Below are positions 1 to 8,814 of a stretch of 53,244 bases of DNA, in pieces. The position numbers and the translations under genes are program-made. The notes under the pieces were generated by a model. It was not told the DNA's origin. It did no database searches and saw nothing but the letters and a program-made list of their open reading frames with translations. Each line of letters starts with the position of its first letter. The stretch's first letter is position 1. Location: assembly GCA_024226735.1 (NCBI GenBank), contig JAAELL010000378.1:1-53244 (forward strand). The letters are read 5' to 3'. The stretch is from a bacterium. GTDB taxonomy: Bacteria > Planctomycetota > UBA1135 > GCA-002686595.

Positions 1-105
1 CCCGGTCGGCACCTGAAAGCCTCCCCGAATCCACGAATTCGCCTACGTTTCCAGGCGCCAACCGGACGCGGATGCTGTCGCCCTGGCATCCGAAGCACTT
101 CTTCA

Positions 106-125
106 ACGGGCTGCTAGCAGCCCGT
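106..125. repeat. Perfect 20-bp palindrome, possible terminator
   Basis: Two 10-base arms are exact reverse complements with no loop. Flanking bases extend the symmetry imperfectly (TTCA before, TGAA after, with two extra bases). It could terminate transcription of a gene to the left of the window or be a dispersed palindromic repeat. The rest of positions 1-343 holds no convincing gene. Confidence 0.5.
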
Positions 126-343
126 GGTGAAACTCACGATGCACCGGAAACCGACAGGATCCGCCCTGGCGGCGTTGCGCTTCCTCCGAGGAACCACCGG
201 CTACGCGTCGTCAGCGCGCCTTGCCAGGACGAAGGGAAGTACAAACGGATTCGGTACTTCCCGCACTGCGGGCGATCTCGACTAAAATCAGCGGAGCCTC
301 CGTTATTTGGTCTCTCTACCGCGCGCTCACGCGGAATCCTCCG

Positions 344-1900
344 ATGACAGACTCCTCTCTTTGGCTCACGACCTTCCTCGCGGTCGGTCTCGCCCAGGGC
401 GTATCCGCCCAGATCACCAACCAGGACGACTGCTCCAACGCGGGCATGGACCAGCTCGTCGGCAACGGTCAATGGACCTACGACACGGGCTCGGCGACGA
501 CCGGCACGCAGGGGCAGAACGAGGCCGGTTGCCTCTCCTTCGGCACAAGGATGCTCGACTTCGACATCTGGTTCACGTGGACGGCCCAGTCCGACGGCGT
601 CGCGCGCATCGAGACCTGCAACGCCAACGGGACGCACGCGGACTCGAAGATCGCGGTGTGGCCGGCGTCGCCATCCTGCCCGACGGACGGGACGTCGATC
701 ACCTGCAACGATGACTCGTGCGGTCTGCTCTCTTCCGTCACGTTCCCGGTTTCCTCCGGATCGTCCTACATCGTTCAGCTCGGTAGCTTCCCCGGTGCGA
801 CCGGCGGAGACGGTGTCGTCGACATCGCGACAGCCCAGCCCGGGACGGGCGATCTCGTCGCGCACTACAGGCTCGACGAGACGAGCGGAACAGTGTGCGC
901 GGACTCGTCCGGCAACGGCAACGATGGCACCTACGTGGGCGGGGTCACCCTCGGCGCCGCAGGTGCGGATCCTGGAACCATGACGTCGGTCGAGTTCGAC
1001 GGCGTGAGCGGCCGCGTCGAGATCCCGGGCTCACCGATGCTCGACGCCCTGCGGTCGGACTTCAGCGTCTCTGCCTGGGTCAACGTCAACCAGGTGAGCT
1101 CGATCCAGCGCATCTTCGGCAACCTCGGCGGCGGCGGGGGCTGGTCCTACGCCATCGCTGCGTTCGGCGTGCAGTTCTCGACGCACGGGATCGACGACTT
1201 CAACTTCGGCGTCCCCGTGAACCCCAATAGCTGGTACCAGATCGGGGTGACGTTCGATGTCTTCAACACGGTGCGCTTCTACTTCGACGGCAACCTCGTC
1301 GCGACCCAGCAGGGCGACGCGCGCGCCGATCCCCCCGGTCCGACCTACGTGATCGGGACGTTCGACAACATGATCGAGTTCCTGAACGGCCGGATCGACG
1401 ACATCCAGGTCTACGACGGCGTCCTGAGCGACGCCGGCATGGCGTTCCTGTTCAACAACCCCGGGGAGGTCTTCGTGCCCGGCGGCCCGATCGGGACGAC
1501 GTACTGCTCGCCCGCCGTCGCGAACTCGACCGGCCAGTTCGGCGTCATTACCGCCTTCGGGTCGGCCGTCGTCAACTTCAACGACGTGGCGCTGACCGCG
1601 GACCAGCTGCCGCCCAATCAGTTCGGTTTCTTCCTCGTCGGCCGCACCCAGGGCAGCTTCATTCCGCCCGGCTCGTCGGGGTTCATCTGCATGACCGGTG
1701 ACATTGGCCGCTACAACGCGATCACAGAGATCTTCCAGGGCCCGACGGGCGCTCTCGCGATCGATCTGACCGACATCCCGACGAATACGCCGGGTAGCCA
1801 AATGGTGATGCCGGGGGAGACGATCAACTTCCAGGCCTGGTACCGCGACATCCTCACGACGAACAACTTCACCGATGCGGTGAGCATCGACTTTCAATAG
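344..1900 (+). CDS. Secreted LamG-domain (concanavalin-like) protein
   Basis: Exported protein of 518 residues, probably surface or extracellular. The start at 344 was chosen because it opens directly on a signal peptide ending near A-Q-A/S-A-Q (residues 1-22). The reading frame extends upstream without coding character. Residues about 22-165 resemble a pre-peptidase C-terminal-like beta domain (DIWFTW, CNDD, YIVQLG). Residues about 170-375 form a LamG/concanavalin fold starting at HYRLDE and including the W-Y-Q-I-G-V-T-F and F-Y-F-D-G strands. Residues about 385-518 form a C-terminal module beginning TTYCSP, with NSTG, and ending FQAWYRD...FTDAVSIDF. The same module closes the proteins at 16269-17855 and 18163-19566. 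LamG folds commonly bind carbohydrate or matrix; ligand unknown. It stands alone and is followed by a strong hairpin at 1949. Confidence 0.85.
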   Translation: MTDSSLWLTTFLAVGLAQGVSAQITNQDDCSNAGMDQLVGNGQWTYDTGSATTGTQGQNEAGCLSFGTRMLDFDIWFTWTAQSDGVARIETCNANGTHADSKIAVWPASPSCPTDGTSITCNDDSCGLLSSVTFPVSSGSSYIVQLGSFPGATGGDGVVDIATAQPGTGDLVAHYRLDETSGTVCADSSGNGNDGTYVGGVTLGAAGADPGTMTSVEFDGVSGRVEIPGSPMLDALRSDFSVSAWVNVNQVSSIQRIFGNLGGGGGWSYAIAAFGVQFSTHGIDDFNFGVPVNPNSWYQIGVTFDVFNTVRFYFDGNLVATQQGDARADPPGPTYVIGTFDNMIEFLNGRIDDIQVYDGVLSDAGMAFLFNNPGEVFVPGGPIGTTYCSPAVANSTGQFGVITAFGSAVVNFNDVALTADQLPPNQFGFFLVGRTQGSFIPPGSSGFICMTGDIGRYNAITEIFQGPTGALAIDLTDIPTNTPGSQMVMPGETINFQAWYRDILTTNNFTDAVSIDFQ

Positions 1901-1948
1901 AGCGCTCTCCTTCGTCCCGCTGAGGGACGTAGACCGTTCCATCTCGAG

Positions 1949-1976
1949 GAGCCCGCGGCGTTCACGCCGCGGGCTC
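1949..1976 (+). terminator. Strong hairpin downstream of LamG gene
   Basis: A perfect 12-bp stem with a TTCA loop lies 48 bases after the LamG stop codon. It is followed by CCTTGATT rather than a pure T-run. Its position and strength support a transcription terminator. Confidence 0.7.
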
Positions 1977-2044
1977 CCTTGATTCCTCCAGCTCTGGTCT
2001 CAGTTCGGATACGACGGACCTGGAAAGCGTTTCCACATCGAAGA

Positions 2045-2070
2045 GCCAGCGGTGTTCACGCCGCGGGCTT
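2045..2070 (+). terminator. Second, degenerate copy of the same hairpin
   Basis: The hairpin core and its left flank are repeated about 95 bases after the first copy (same TTCA loop, one mismatch and one G-U pair). The copy is followed by a T-rich stretch, TTTCTTCGCTTTCTT. It looks like a tandem duplication of the terminator region. The 374 bases between the LamG gene and aceB hold these two hairpins and no gene I can support. Confidence 0.5.
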
Positions 2071-2274
2071 TCTTCGCTTTCTTGTCGAATCGTCGCAGCG
2101 GAAAAACGTTCCGGGTGCCAACCGGAGAGCACGCAGGAAGCGATGTTCACGCGCGGCGTGTTCAACGATCTGAACGTTGCGCAGCGGCGGTGTTGGCGCC
2201 CCGACCGCGCGCTGCTGCGGGGCCTAGACTTCCGTGTCACGACCGCAAGCCGCAAGACCTTCCCGACACGCACC

Positions 2275-3900
2275 ATGACGCTTCATCAGACCTCTCGCAT
2301 TCGCCTTTCCGGCACGAACCTCGCCGCCGGCGTCCGGATCCTCGCCGACCTTCCGACCGAGTACAAGACGATCGTCACACCCGAGGCCATGCAGTTCCTC
2401 GTGGGTCTGGAGCGTAAGTATCGCGAGCGTCGCGCCGAGCTCCTCGAGCGTCGCAAGACGGTGCAGAACCGGATCGACCAGGGACTCCTGCCCGACTTCC
2501 TGCCCGAGACGAGCAGCATCCGCGAGAGCGACTGGACCGTCGCCAAGATCCCGCACGACCTGGCGGACCGCCGCGTCGAGATCACGGGACCGGTCGATCG
2601 CAAGATGATCATCAACGCCCTCAACTCCGGCGCGAAGGTCTTCATGGCGGACTTCGAGGACTCCAACGCTCCCACCTGGGAGAACACGGTCGAGGGACAG
2701 ATCCACCTGCGCGATGCGGTGCGCGGGGAGATCGACTTCACCGACGAGACGAGCGGCAAAGAGTACGCCCTCGGCGAGGAGCCGGCGACGCTCGTCGTGC
2801 GTCCGCGCGGCTGGCACCTGCACGAGAAGCACGTTCTCGTCGACGGCAAGCCCTGCTCGGCGTCGCTGTTCGACTTCGCGCTCTACTTCTTCCACAACGC
2901 CAAGGCGTTGATCGAGAAGGGCTCGGGCCCGTACTTCTACCTGCCCAAGCTCGAGAGCCACCTCGAGGCGCGCCTCTGGAGCGACGTGTTCGTCGACGCG
3001 CAGGAAGCTCTGAACATCCCGCGCGGCACGATCCGCGCGACGGTCCTGATCGAGACGATCCACGCCGCGTTCGAGATGGACGAGATCCTCTTCGAGCTGC
3101 GCGAGCACGCCTCCGGCCTCAACTGCGGCCGCTGGGACTACATCTTCAGCTTCATCAAGTGCTTCCGCAGCAACCCGTACTTCACGCTGCCCGACCGCGC
3201 GGACGTCGGCATGGACCGGCACTTCCTGCGCTCCTACAGCCGGCTCTTGATCCAGACCTGCCACCGTCGGGGTGCGCACGCGATCGGCGGCATGGCAGCG
3301 CAGATCCCGGTCAAGGGCGACGAGGCCAAGAACTGGGCGGCGCTCGAGAAGGTGCGTGCCGACAAGCGCCGCGAAGCGCACGACGGACACGACGGAACGT
3401 GGGTCGCCCACCCCGGCTTGATCGAGACGGCCAAGGCCGAGTTCGACGCGGTGATGCCCGGCCCGAACCAGATCGACACGTGCCACGACCACTTCAGCGT
3501 CACGGCGAAGGACCTGCTCGCGGTGCCGGAAGGCGAGTCCACGATGCGTGGCCTGCGGATGAACCTCAATGTCGGCATCCTCTACCTCGAGGCTTGGCTG
3601 CGCGGGAAGGGCTGTGTTCCGCTCTACGACCTGATGGAAGACGCGGCCACGGCCGAGATCTCGCGCACGCAGGTGTGGCAGTGGATCCGCCACCGCGCGC
3701 AGCTCGAGACTGGGGAGCGCGTCGACGTGACCCTCGTGCGGCGCCAGATCAACGAGGAGCTCGCCGTGATCCGGACGCAAGTCGGTGACGCGACGTTCCT
3801 GGACGGCAAGTACAAGCTCGCCGCCGACATCCTCGACCGGATGATCTGTGGTCACGACCTCGCGGACTTCTTGACCCTGGTCGCGTACCCGCACATCTGA
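2275..3900 (+). CDS. aceB: Malate synthase A
   Basis: Condenses glyoxylate with acetyl-CoA to malate, the second step of the glyoxylate shunt, in the cytoplasm. The protein has 541 residues, close to the 533 of E. coli AceB. Family segments visible include [23 protein letters not shown] (catalytic arginine), [17 protein letters not shown] (metal ligand region) and [13 protein letters not shown] chose the ATG at 2275 because the family homology begins soon after it (RIRLSG); the frame opens further upstream without homology. The next gene, aceA, begins 73 bases downstream on the same strand, so the two are probably co-transcribed for growth on acetate or fatty acids. No operator is recognisable. 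Confidence 0.96.
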   Translation: MTLHQTSRIRLSGTNLAAGVRILADLPTEYKTIVTPEAMQFLVGLERKYRERRAELLERRKTVQNRIDQGLLPDFLPETSSIRESDWTVAKIPHDLADRRVEITGPVDRKMIINALNSGAKVFMADFEDSNAPTWENTVEGQIHLRDAVRGEIDFTDETSGKEYALGEEPATLVVRPRGWHLHEKHVLVDGKPCSASLFDFALYFFHNAKALIEKGSGPYFYLPKLESHLEARLWSDVFVDAQEALNIPRGTIRATVLIETIHAAFEMDEILFELREHASGLNCGRWDYIFSFIKCFRSNPYFTLPDRADVGMDRHFLRSYSRLLIQTCHRRGAHAIGGMAAQIPVKGDEAKNWAALEKVRADKRREAHDGHDGTWVAHPGLIETAKAEFDAVMPGPNQIDTCHDHFSVTAKDLLAVPEGESTMRGLRMNLNVGILYLEAWLRGKGCVPLYDLMEDAATAEISRTQVWQWIRHRAQLETGERVDVTLVRRQINEELAVIRTQVGDATFLDGKYKLAADILDRMICGHDLADFLTLVAYPHI

Positions 3901-3973
3901 TCGATCCTTTCTTGCCGGCTTCCTTGTGGCCGAATCCTCTTCGCAGACTCGCAACCTGACCTACACCAGAATC

Positions 3974-5266
3974 ATGACGACTCCCTACCTGCCCAATTGG
4001 AAAGACGAGGACGCGCTCTTCGCCACGCGCTTCGACGGCATCAAGCGCGACTACACACCGGAAGACGTCGCGAAGCTGCGCGGCAGTGTGCAGATCCGTC
4101 ACACGCTCGCCGAGCTCGGTGCACGCAAGCTGTGGAAACGCATGCACGAGAAGGACTTCATCAACGCGCTCGGCGCCCTGACGGGCAACCAGGCGATGCA
4201 GATGGTCAAGGGCGGCTTGCAGGCGATCTACCTGTCCGGCTGGCAGGTCGCGGCGGACGCGAACCTCTCGGGGCACATGTATCCCGACCAGAGTCTGTAT
4301 CCGGCGAACAGCGTTCCGGCGGTCGTCAAGCGGATCAACCAGACGCTCCTGCGTGCCGATCAGATCGCGCACGCCGAAGGCGATGACTCGACCGACTTCC
4401 TCGTCCCGATCGTGGCGGACGCGGAGGCCGGATTCGGGGGCCCCCTCAACGCCTTCGAGCTGATGAAGGGCATGATCGAGGCGGGTGCGGCCGGCGTTCA
4501 CTTCGAGGATCAGCTCGCTTCGGAGAAGAAGTGCGGCCACCTCGGTGGCAAGGTACTCGTGCCGACGCAGACCTTTGTACGCACGCTCAACGCCGCGCGC
4601 CTCGCCGCCGACGTGTCCGGCGTACCGACCGTGCTCGTCGCACGCACCGACGCGGACGCCGCGGCGCTGATCACGAGCGACGTCGACGAACGCGACCACG
4701 CTTTCCTGACGGGAGAGCGCACGCCGGAGGGCTTCTTCCACACGAAGCCGGGCATCGATCAGGCGATCGCGCGCGGGCTCTCCTACGCCCCGTACGCCGA
4801 CGTGATCTGGTGCGAGACCTCGCGTCCGGACCTCGACCAGGCGCGCAAGTTCGCCGAGTCGATCCACGCCCGGTTCCCGGGCAAGCTGCTCGCCTACAAC
4901 TGCTCTCCTTCGTTCAACTGGAAGAGCAACCTCGACGACGCGACGATCGCGAAGTTCCAGCGCGAGTTGGGCGCGATGGGCTACCGCTTCCAGTTCGTGA
5001 CCCTCGCGGGCTTCCACGCGCTGAACCACGGCATGTTCGAGCTGGCGCGTGAGTACTCGACGCGCGGCATGGCCGCCTACTCCGAGCTGCAGCAAGCCGA
5101 GTTCGCGAGCGAAACGCACGGCTACAGCGCGACGCGCCACCAGCGCGAAGTCGGCACGGGCTACTTCGACGCCGTCGCCCAGGCGATCGCGGCCGGCAAG
5201 TCATCGACGACCGCCTTGGCGGGCTCGACGGAGGCCGAACAGTTCGAGGAGAAGAAAGCAAGCTAA
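3974..5266 (+). CDS. aceA: Isocitrate lyase
   Basis: Cleaves isocitrate to glyoxylate and succinate, the first step of the glyoxylate shunt. The protein has 430 residues against about 434 in E. coli. The catalytic signature KKCGHLGGK is present, with the cysteine near residue 187. Other family segments are DAEAGFGG (metal binding), VARTDADAA, and YNCSPSFNW near the C-terminal third. An in-frame GTG at 3926 would add 16 residues, but the ATG at 3974 (MTTPYLP) matches the family start better. It lies directly behind aceB and ends at a terminator-like hairpin at 5305, which suggests a two-gene aceBA operon. Confidence 0.97.
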   Translation: MTTPYLPNWKDEDALFATRFDGIKRDYTPEDVAKLRGSVQIRHTLAELGARKLWKRMHEKDFINALGALTGNQAMQMVKGGLQAIYLSGWQVAADANLSGHMYPDQSLYPANSVPAVVKRINQTLLRADQIAHAEGDDSTDFLVPIVADAEAGFGGPLNAFELMKGMIEAGAAGVHFEDQLASEKKCGHLGGKVLVPTQTFVRTLNAARLAADVSGVPTVLVARTDADAAALITSDVDERDHAFLTGERTPEGFFHTKPGIDQAIARGLSYAPYADVIWCETSRPDLDQARKFAESIHARFPGKLLAYNCSPSFNWKSNLDDATIAKFQRELGAMGYRFQFVTLAGFHALNHGMFELAREYSTRGMAAYSELQQAEFASETHGYSATRHQREVGTGYFDAVAQAIAAGKSSTTALAGSTEAEQFEEKKAS

Positions 5267-5304
5267 CAGTTGTCCAGTTAGCGATCCTTGGATGGATGGG
5301 AAGG

Positions 5305-5332
5305 CGGGCCACACCCTGGGGGGTGGGGCCCG
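5305..5332 (+). terminator. Terminator-like hairpin after aceA
   Basis: A 12-bp GC-rich stem with one mismatch and a TGGG loop, followed by TCTCCTTGTATT, lies 39 bases after the aceA stop codon. Confidence 0.6.
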
Positions 5333-5393
5333 TCTCCTTGTATTGGGACTACAATCAGGTCCTCGGCCGTTGCTTCCATGCCAGGAACCCACG

Positions 5394-5650
5394 ATGCAGA
5401 TGCGTATTCTCTTCCCATCGACACTCGTCGCCTGCGTGCTCCTGTCCGCGACGAGCATCGCGCAGAGTTGGTCCTAAGACTTCGACAGCTACCCGCACGG
5501 GCACGTGCTCGACCCCGGCGGCACCGCCTCGGGTGGGAACGCCTGGGAGTCGTGGTCATCGGGCATCGGGAGCTCGATCGTCGTCGGTCAGCCGCCCGCG
5601 CCGACCGCACACTCCGCACCGAATTGCATGTGGAACCCGCCCGGGAAAAC
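5394..5650 (+). pseudogene. Broken secreted-protein gene (signal peptide, nonsense codon, truncated)
   Basis: An ATG at 5394 preceded by AGGAA encodes a clear signal peptide (MQMRILFPSTLVACVLLS...SIAQSWS). A TAA stop follows at 5475-5477. The same frame then continues for about 58 codons with plausible coding content (FDSYPHGHVLDPGG, NAWESW), as expected for a secreted carbohydrate-binding or LamG-like protein starting SWSEDFDSY. One substitution, for example GAA to TAA, would explain the stop. The frame then runs into a lone transposon-like terminus at 5653 and loses coding character. I regard it as a dead remnant; a deliberately short secreted peptide is less likely. Confidence 0.6.
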
Positions 5651-5652
5651 GC

Positions 5653-5697
5653 GTACGCACCGACCAAAATGCCCCATCAGAGTGACTCACACCACTA
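5653..5697 (-). repeat. Solitary terminus of the TA-bounded inverted-repeat element
   Basis: These 45 bases closely match the right end of the element at 23452-23616 (same GTACGCACCGACCAAAA start and GTGACTCACACCACTA end). No opposite terminus is visible nearby. It marks the point where the secreted-protein remnant loses coding character, so insertion or deletion at this element may have truncated that gene. Confidence 0.7.
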
Positions 5698-5706
5698 GCA
5701 ACAGGC

Positions 5707-5732
5707 GGCAGCGGGCCCCGGGGCCCGCTGCC
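5707..5732. terminator. Perfect 26-bp GC palindrome
   Basis: Two 13-base arms are exact reverse complements (GGCAGCGGGCCCC and its complement). It sits 10 bases after the solitary repeat terminus and just before a short tandem repeat. It could act as a hairpin terminator in either direction, although no T-run follows. Confidence 0.5.
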
Positions 5733-5736
5733 TCCG

Positions 5737-5782
5737 GTGCCAGTGTGCCAGTGTGCCAGTGTGCCCGTGTGCCAGTGTGCCC
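5737..5782. repeat. 8-bp tandem repeat, about 5.75 copies
   Basis: The unit GTGCCAGT is repeated five and three-quarter times; one copy reads GTGCCCGT. It lies upstream of the vWA lipoprotein gene and outside any gene. Such an array could vary in length between strains. Confidence 0.85.
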
Positions 5783-5971
5783 TGGGGGCCCCGCGCCGCC
5801 CTCCCGGCGACTTTCGCCCTTCGCGCGAATACCGCCCGGGGTCGGCGGTACTTGTGCGTGTGGCCGCCGGGCATGAAACTCGGCGGACGACTTTCCGAAG
5901 AGAGAAGGTGGAGGACTCCTGGACGGTCCTCATTCCACGACGCGCTGCCCCCCCGACCCCTAGAGGAGCGA

Positions 5972-8005
5972 ATGAACGGGATCAGCTTCCCAGGCCGACG
6001 CCTCGTCCCCTGTCTTTGGCTCGCCGTTGGGCTGCCTATGGGCCTTCTCGGGTCCGGATGCGGGGAAGTTCACGGTGGCCACGGCATGGCCGAGGCACCT
6101 TCCGACCCGACGCCTGCTCCGGCCGGCCCGGAGATCGTCGGCGGTGTGGGCTCGCGTGAGGCCTTCCGCCTGCCCGGCATGAGCTGCCTCGTGAACGAGA
6201 GCGGCATCCGGGTCAAGGCGCTCGTCATCGAGAAGGGCGTGCGCTGCATCGACGCCCCCGCCGACGGGATTCGTGTCGGCTCGCCGCTGCGCCATTTTCA
6301 GCCCTACTTCGTCTTCGACCGGTGGCCCGCGAGCGGGAGCGCCGAGTACTTCCAGATCGGGTCGACGCCGCGGCCCGAGTCGATCGTCGGCTGGGCTCCC
6401 GCATCCACCCTGGCTCGTTGGGATACGCGCGTCGGAGTGCGGTACGCGCGGCGCGAGGGCGCGCGGACTCCGCCGCTGCTCGTCTACCGTGACAAGGAGC
6501 CGCTGATCGAGCTCCTCGAGCGCGGCGTGAGCGACGTTCAGCCGCTCGCGCGCGCGAATCTGAAAGCCGACCGCGTATTGATGCCGTGGCCGGTCGCCGA
6601 GAGCGAGCAGGTGAGTGTCGACGGTCGCGTCTACGGGCTCGTGCGCATCAACTTCCTCGCCGAGATACCGGAGGGGGACGATCCCACCGCGGCGGTCGAG
6701 GAGCGGACCGAGGTCGAGCAGGTCTACAGCGCAGGTGAAGTGGCCGGGATCCGGCAGCGCGTGAAGATGCTCGACATCGTGTTCTGCGTCGACAACACGC
6801 ACAGCACCCGCCCCTACCTCGACGACATCCGGCGCGCGGTCGAGGCGATCTCGGTGCAGCTCCACGATCTGCCGTTCCAACCGGACCTGAACGTGGGCCT
6901 GGTCCTGTATCGCGACTACATCGACGGGCTCTACTACGAGCCCGGCTCCGTCACACGTCACTTCGACCTGAGCAGCGATCTGGTGGGCTTCCTGCACCGC
7001 GTCCAGAATCTCGAGGAGCCGAGCACGAGCAGCGAGGACTACCCCGAAGCGGGCTACGATGGCTTGCTCTCGGCCGTCACCGAGACATCGTGGCGCGGCG
7101 ACTTCTCGACGCGCGCGGTGATCCTGATCGGCGACAACTCGTTCCACGAACCCGGAGAGGTGCGCAACCCGCGCCAGATCGGGATCGATCGCATTCGACG
7201 CGAGGCGGCCGAGCGGCGCGTGAAGGTGTTCACGCTGAACATCGACGGCAAGGGGGACGACGCCGAGCAGCGCCGGCACTGGAATCAGTTCGCCGCGATC
7301 GCGCGCGCGACCGGCGCTTCGTGCTTTCCCATCGAGAGCTCGAACAACGTGGTCGAGCGCATCCACCTGATCTCCGAGACGCAGACGGCGGTCGTCAAGA
7401 CGCGTGACGACGTGACGCGCGAGTTGGCGGCGGGCCTGTCGCCCGACCAGATCGCCGCGGAGCACAAGCTCGACATCCGGCAGGTCACCGAGGTGATGGA
7501 GTTCCTCGCGGGCGCGGGGGTCGATGTCGACAAGCTCAAGCCCGGCGCGCCGACCTTTGCCACGGGCTGGGCGCTCGTCGAGGTGCCCGGAGCCCAGATC
7601 CTCGAGCGCGAGGTCTACGTCGCGCGGGCCGAGGTCGATCTGTTGCTCTCGGCGCTCAACATGTTGAGCTCGCAGCTCTACAGCACGACGGACTTCGGTC
7701 GGGACGCCTTCGGGGCCAGCCTCGGCGGACACCTGGGAGCGATCGGCGACTTCTACCGCGACCAGGTCGCGGAGCCACTCGACGTGTTCCTGATGGCCAA
7801 GGGCGTTCCGGTCGGGCGCTCGAGCGTGCTGCAGCTGTCCGCGAGCGAAGTGCGCCACATGTCCGAGGATGCGCGCACGGCGCTGCGCGAGCGCATCGCG
7901 CGGTCGAGCGTGCCGTCGCTCGTCAACGCTCGCAACGACGACGCACTCTGGATATTCCGGGACGACCTCGAGTTCGGCTGGATCGCCGAGGAGATCCTCC
8001 CGTAG
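5972..8005 (+). CDS. Lipoprotein with SH3-like and von Willebrand factor A domains
   Basis: Predicted lipoprotein of 677 residues, anchored in the envelope. The ATG at 5972 is preceded by GAGGAG and opens a signal with a lipobox-like L-G-S-G-C (Cys30). Residues about 55-200 include an SH3-like stretch (VFDRWPASG...YFQIG, IVGWAPASTLARWDTR). A vWA domain starts near residue 266 with DIVFCVDNTHS, a MIDAS-type D-x-T-x-S beginning at Asp274, followed by VGLVLYRDY and AVILIGDNSF. The C-terminal 200 residues contain a helical region (LSPDQIAAEHKLDIRQV) and match no family I can name. vWA domains usually mediate metal-dependent protein binding. The ATPase gene begins 8 bases downstream, so this protein is probably the extracytoplasmic partner of that transporter-like complex. 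Confidence 0.85.
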   Translation: MNGISFPGRRLVPCLWLAVGLPMGLLGSGCGEVHGGHGMAEAPSDPTPAPAGPEIVGGVGSREAFRLPGMSCLVNESGIRVKALVIEKGVRCIDAPADGIRVGSPLRHFQPYFVFDRWPASGSAEYFQIGSTPRPESIVGWAPASTLARWDTRVGVRYARREGARTPPLLVYRDKEPLIELLERGVSDVQPLARANLKADRVLMPWPVAESEQVSVDGRVYGLVRINFLAEIPEGDDPTAAVEERTEVEQVYSAGEVAGIRQRVKMLDIVFCVDNTHSTRPYLDDIRRAVEAISVQLHDLPFQPDLNVGLVLYRDYIDGLYYEPGSVTRHFDLSSDLVGFLHRVQNLEEPSTSSEDYPEAGYDGLLSAVTETSWRGDFSTRAVILIGDNSFHEPGEVRNPRQIGIDRIRREAAERRVKVFTLNIDGKGDDAEQRRHWNQFAAIARATGASCFPIESSNNVVERIHLISETQTAVVKTRDDVTRELAAGLSPDQIAAEHKLDIRQVTEVMEFLAGAGVDVDKLKPGAPTFATGWALVEVPGAQILEREVYVARAEVDLLLSALNMLSSQLYSTTDFGRDAFGASLGGHLGAIGDFYRDQVAEPLDVFLMAKGVPVGRSSVLQLSASEVRHMSEDARTALRERIARSSVPSLVNARNDDALWIFRDDLEFGWIAEEILP

Positions 8006-8013
8006 GGGGCGAG

Positions 8014-8814
8014 TTGGAACTTCGCAAGCCCCTGGTGCGCCTCGCAGGCGTGACGCGCGAGTACGCGGAGAGGAACGGTCCACCGATCGTCGCGCTCGAC
8101 GGCGTCGATTTGGAGGTCCCGGCGGGGGAGTTCCTCGGGATCATCGGCCCCAGCGGCCAAGGCAAGAGCACGCTCCTCAACATCATGGCGGGGATCGACT
8201 TCCCGAGTCGCGGCCGCGTGTTCTTTCGCGGGACCGAGCTCCCGCAAGAGGAGAATGAGCGGATCCGCGAGTACCGCGCTCGGCACGTGAGCCTCGTCTT
8301 CCAAGAGCTGAACCTCGTCTCCCACCTGAACGCGCTTCAGAACGCCGCGCTGCCGCTGGTCTGCCGCGGTGAGGACAACTCCACATCCATTGCACATGCG
8401 CGCGCGCATCTGGAGTCCCTCGGGCTGGCCCGCGAGCTGACGCGGAAGCCGGCCAAGCTCTCGGGCGGACAGAAGCAGCGCGTCGCGATCGCGCGCGCGC
8501 TGACCTCCGATGCCGAGCTGGTCCTCGCGGACGAGCCGACGGGCTCTCTCGACCCGAAGACGTCAGTCGACGTGATGGATGCGTTCGCGGGGCTCATCCG
8601 CGCGGGAGGGAGGACCGTCGTCCTCGTCACGCACAACGAGGGACTCGCCGAGCGCTACTGCACGCGCATCGTGGAATGCACGACCGCGGGGCTGCGCGAG
8701 GTGCGGCGGGTGCGCACGGAAGCGCCCGAACGCGCCGTCGCAGCGGGCAGGGGCAAGAAGAGCCCCAGGAATCCCAGGAATCCCAGGAACCCCCGAGACA
8801 AGGTGGGGTCGTGA
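8014..8814 (+). CDS. ABC transporter ATP-binding protein, LolD/MacB type
   Basis: ATPase of 266 residues that would power the permease encoded next. Walker A is GPSGQGKST (residues about 45-53), the signature is LSGGQKQRVAIARAL (about 149-163), Walker B is LVLADEP followed by TGSLD, and the H-loop is VLVTHNE. The LFQEL-type Q-loop reads VFQELNLV. This pattern fits the MacB/LolD/FtsE group, which drives conformational change or lipoprotein release rather than classical solute transport. The start is a TTG at 8014 behind GGGGGCGAG; no ATG fits. The C-terminus is a basic extension with N-P-R repeats. The last four bases overlap the permease start (GTGA), indicating translational coupling. Confidence 0.9.
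   Translation: MELRKPLVRLAGVTREYAERNGPPIVALDGVDLEVPAGEFLGIIGPSGQGKSTLLNIMAGIDFPSRGRVFFRGTELPQEENERIREYRARHVSLVFQELNLVSHLNALQNAALPLVCRGEDNSTSIAHARAHLESLGLARELTRKPAKLSGGQKQRVAIARALTSDAELVLADEPTGSLDPKTSVDVMDAFAGLIRAGGRTVVLVTHNEGLAERYCTRIVECTTAGLREVRRVRTEAPERAVAAGRGKKSPRNPRNPRNPRDKVGS

Noticed and set aside
7..343. Small gene at 72-347 in the left flank
   Set aside because: No family resemblance, no ribosome site, and it runs across a palindrome into the start of the LamG gene.
5960..8083. A 707-residue minus-strand frame opposite the vWA gene
   Set aside because: Composition is antisense-like and no motif is present, while the plus strand has a lipobox and vWA motifs.
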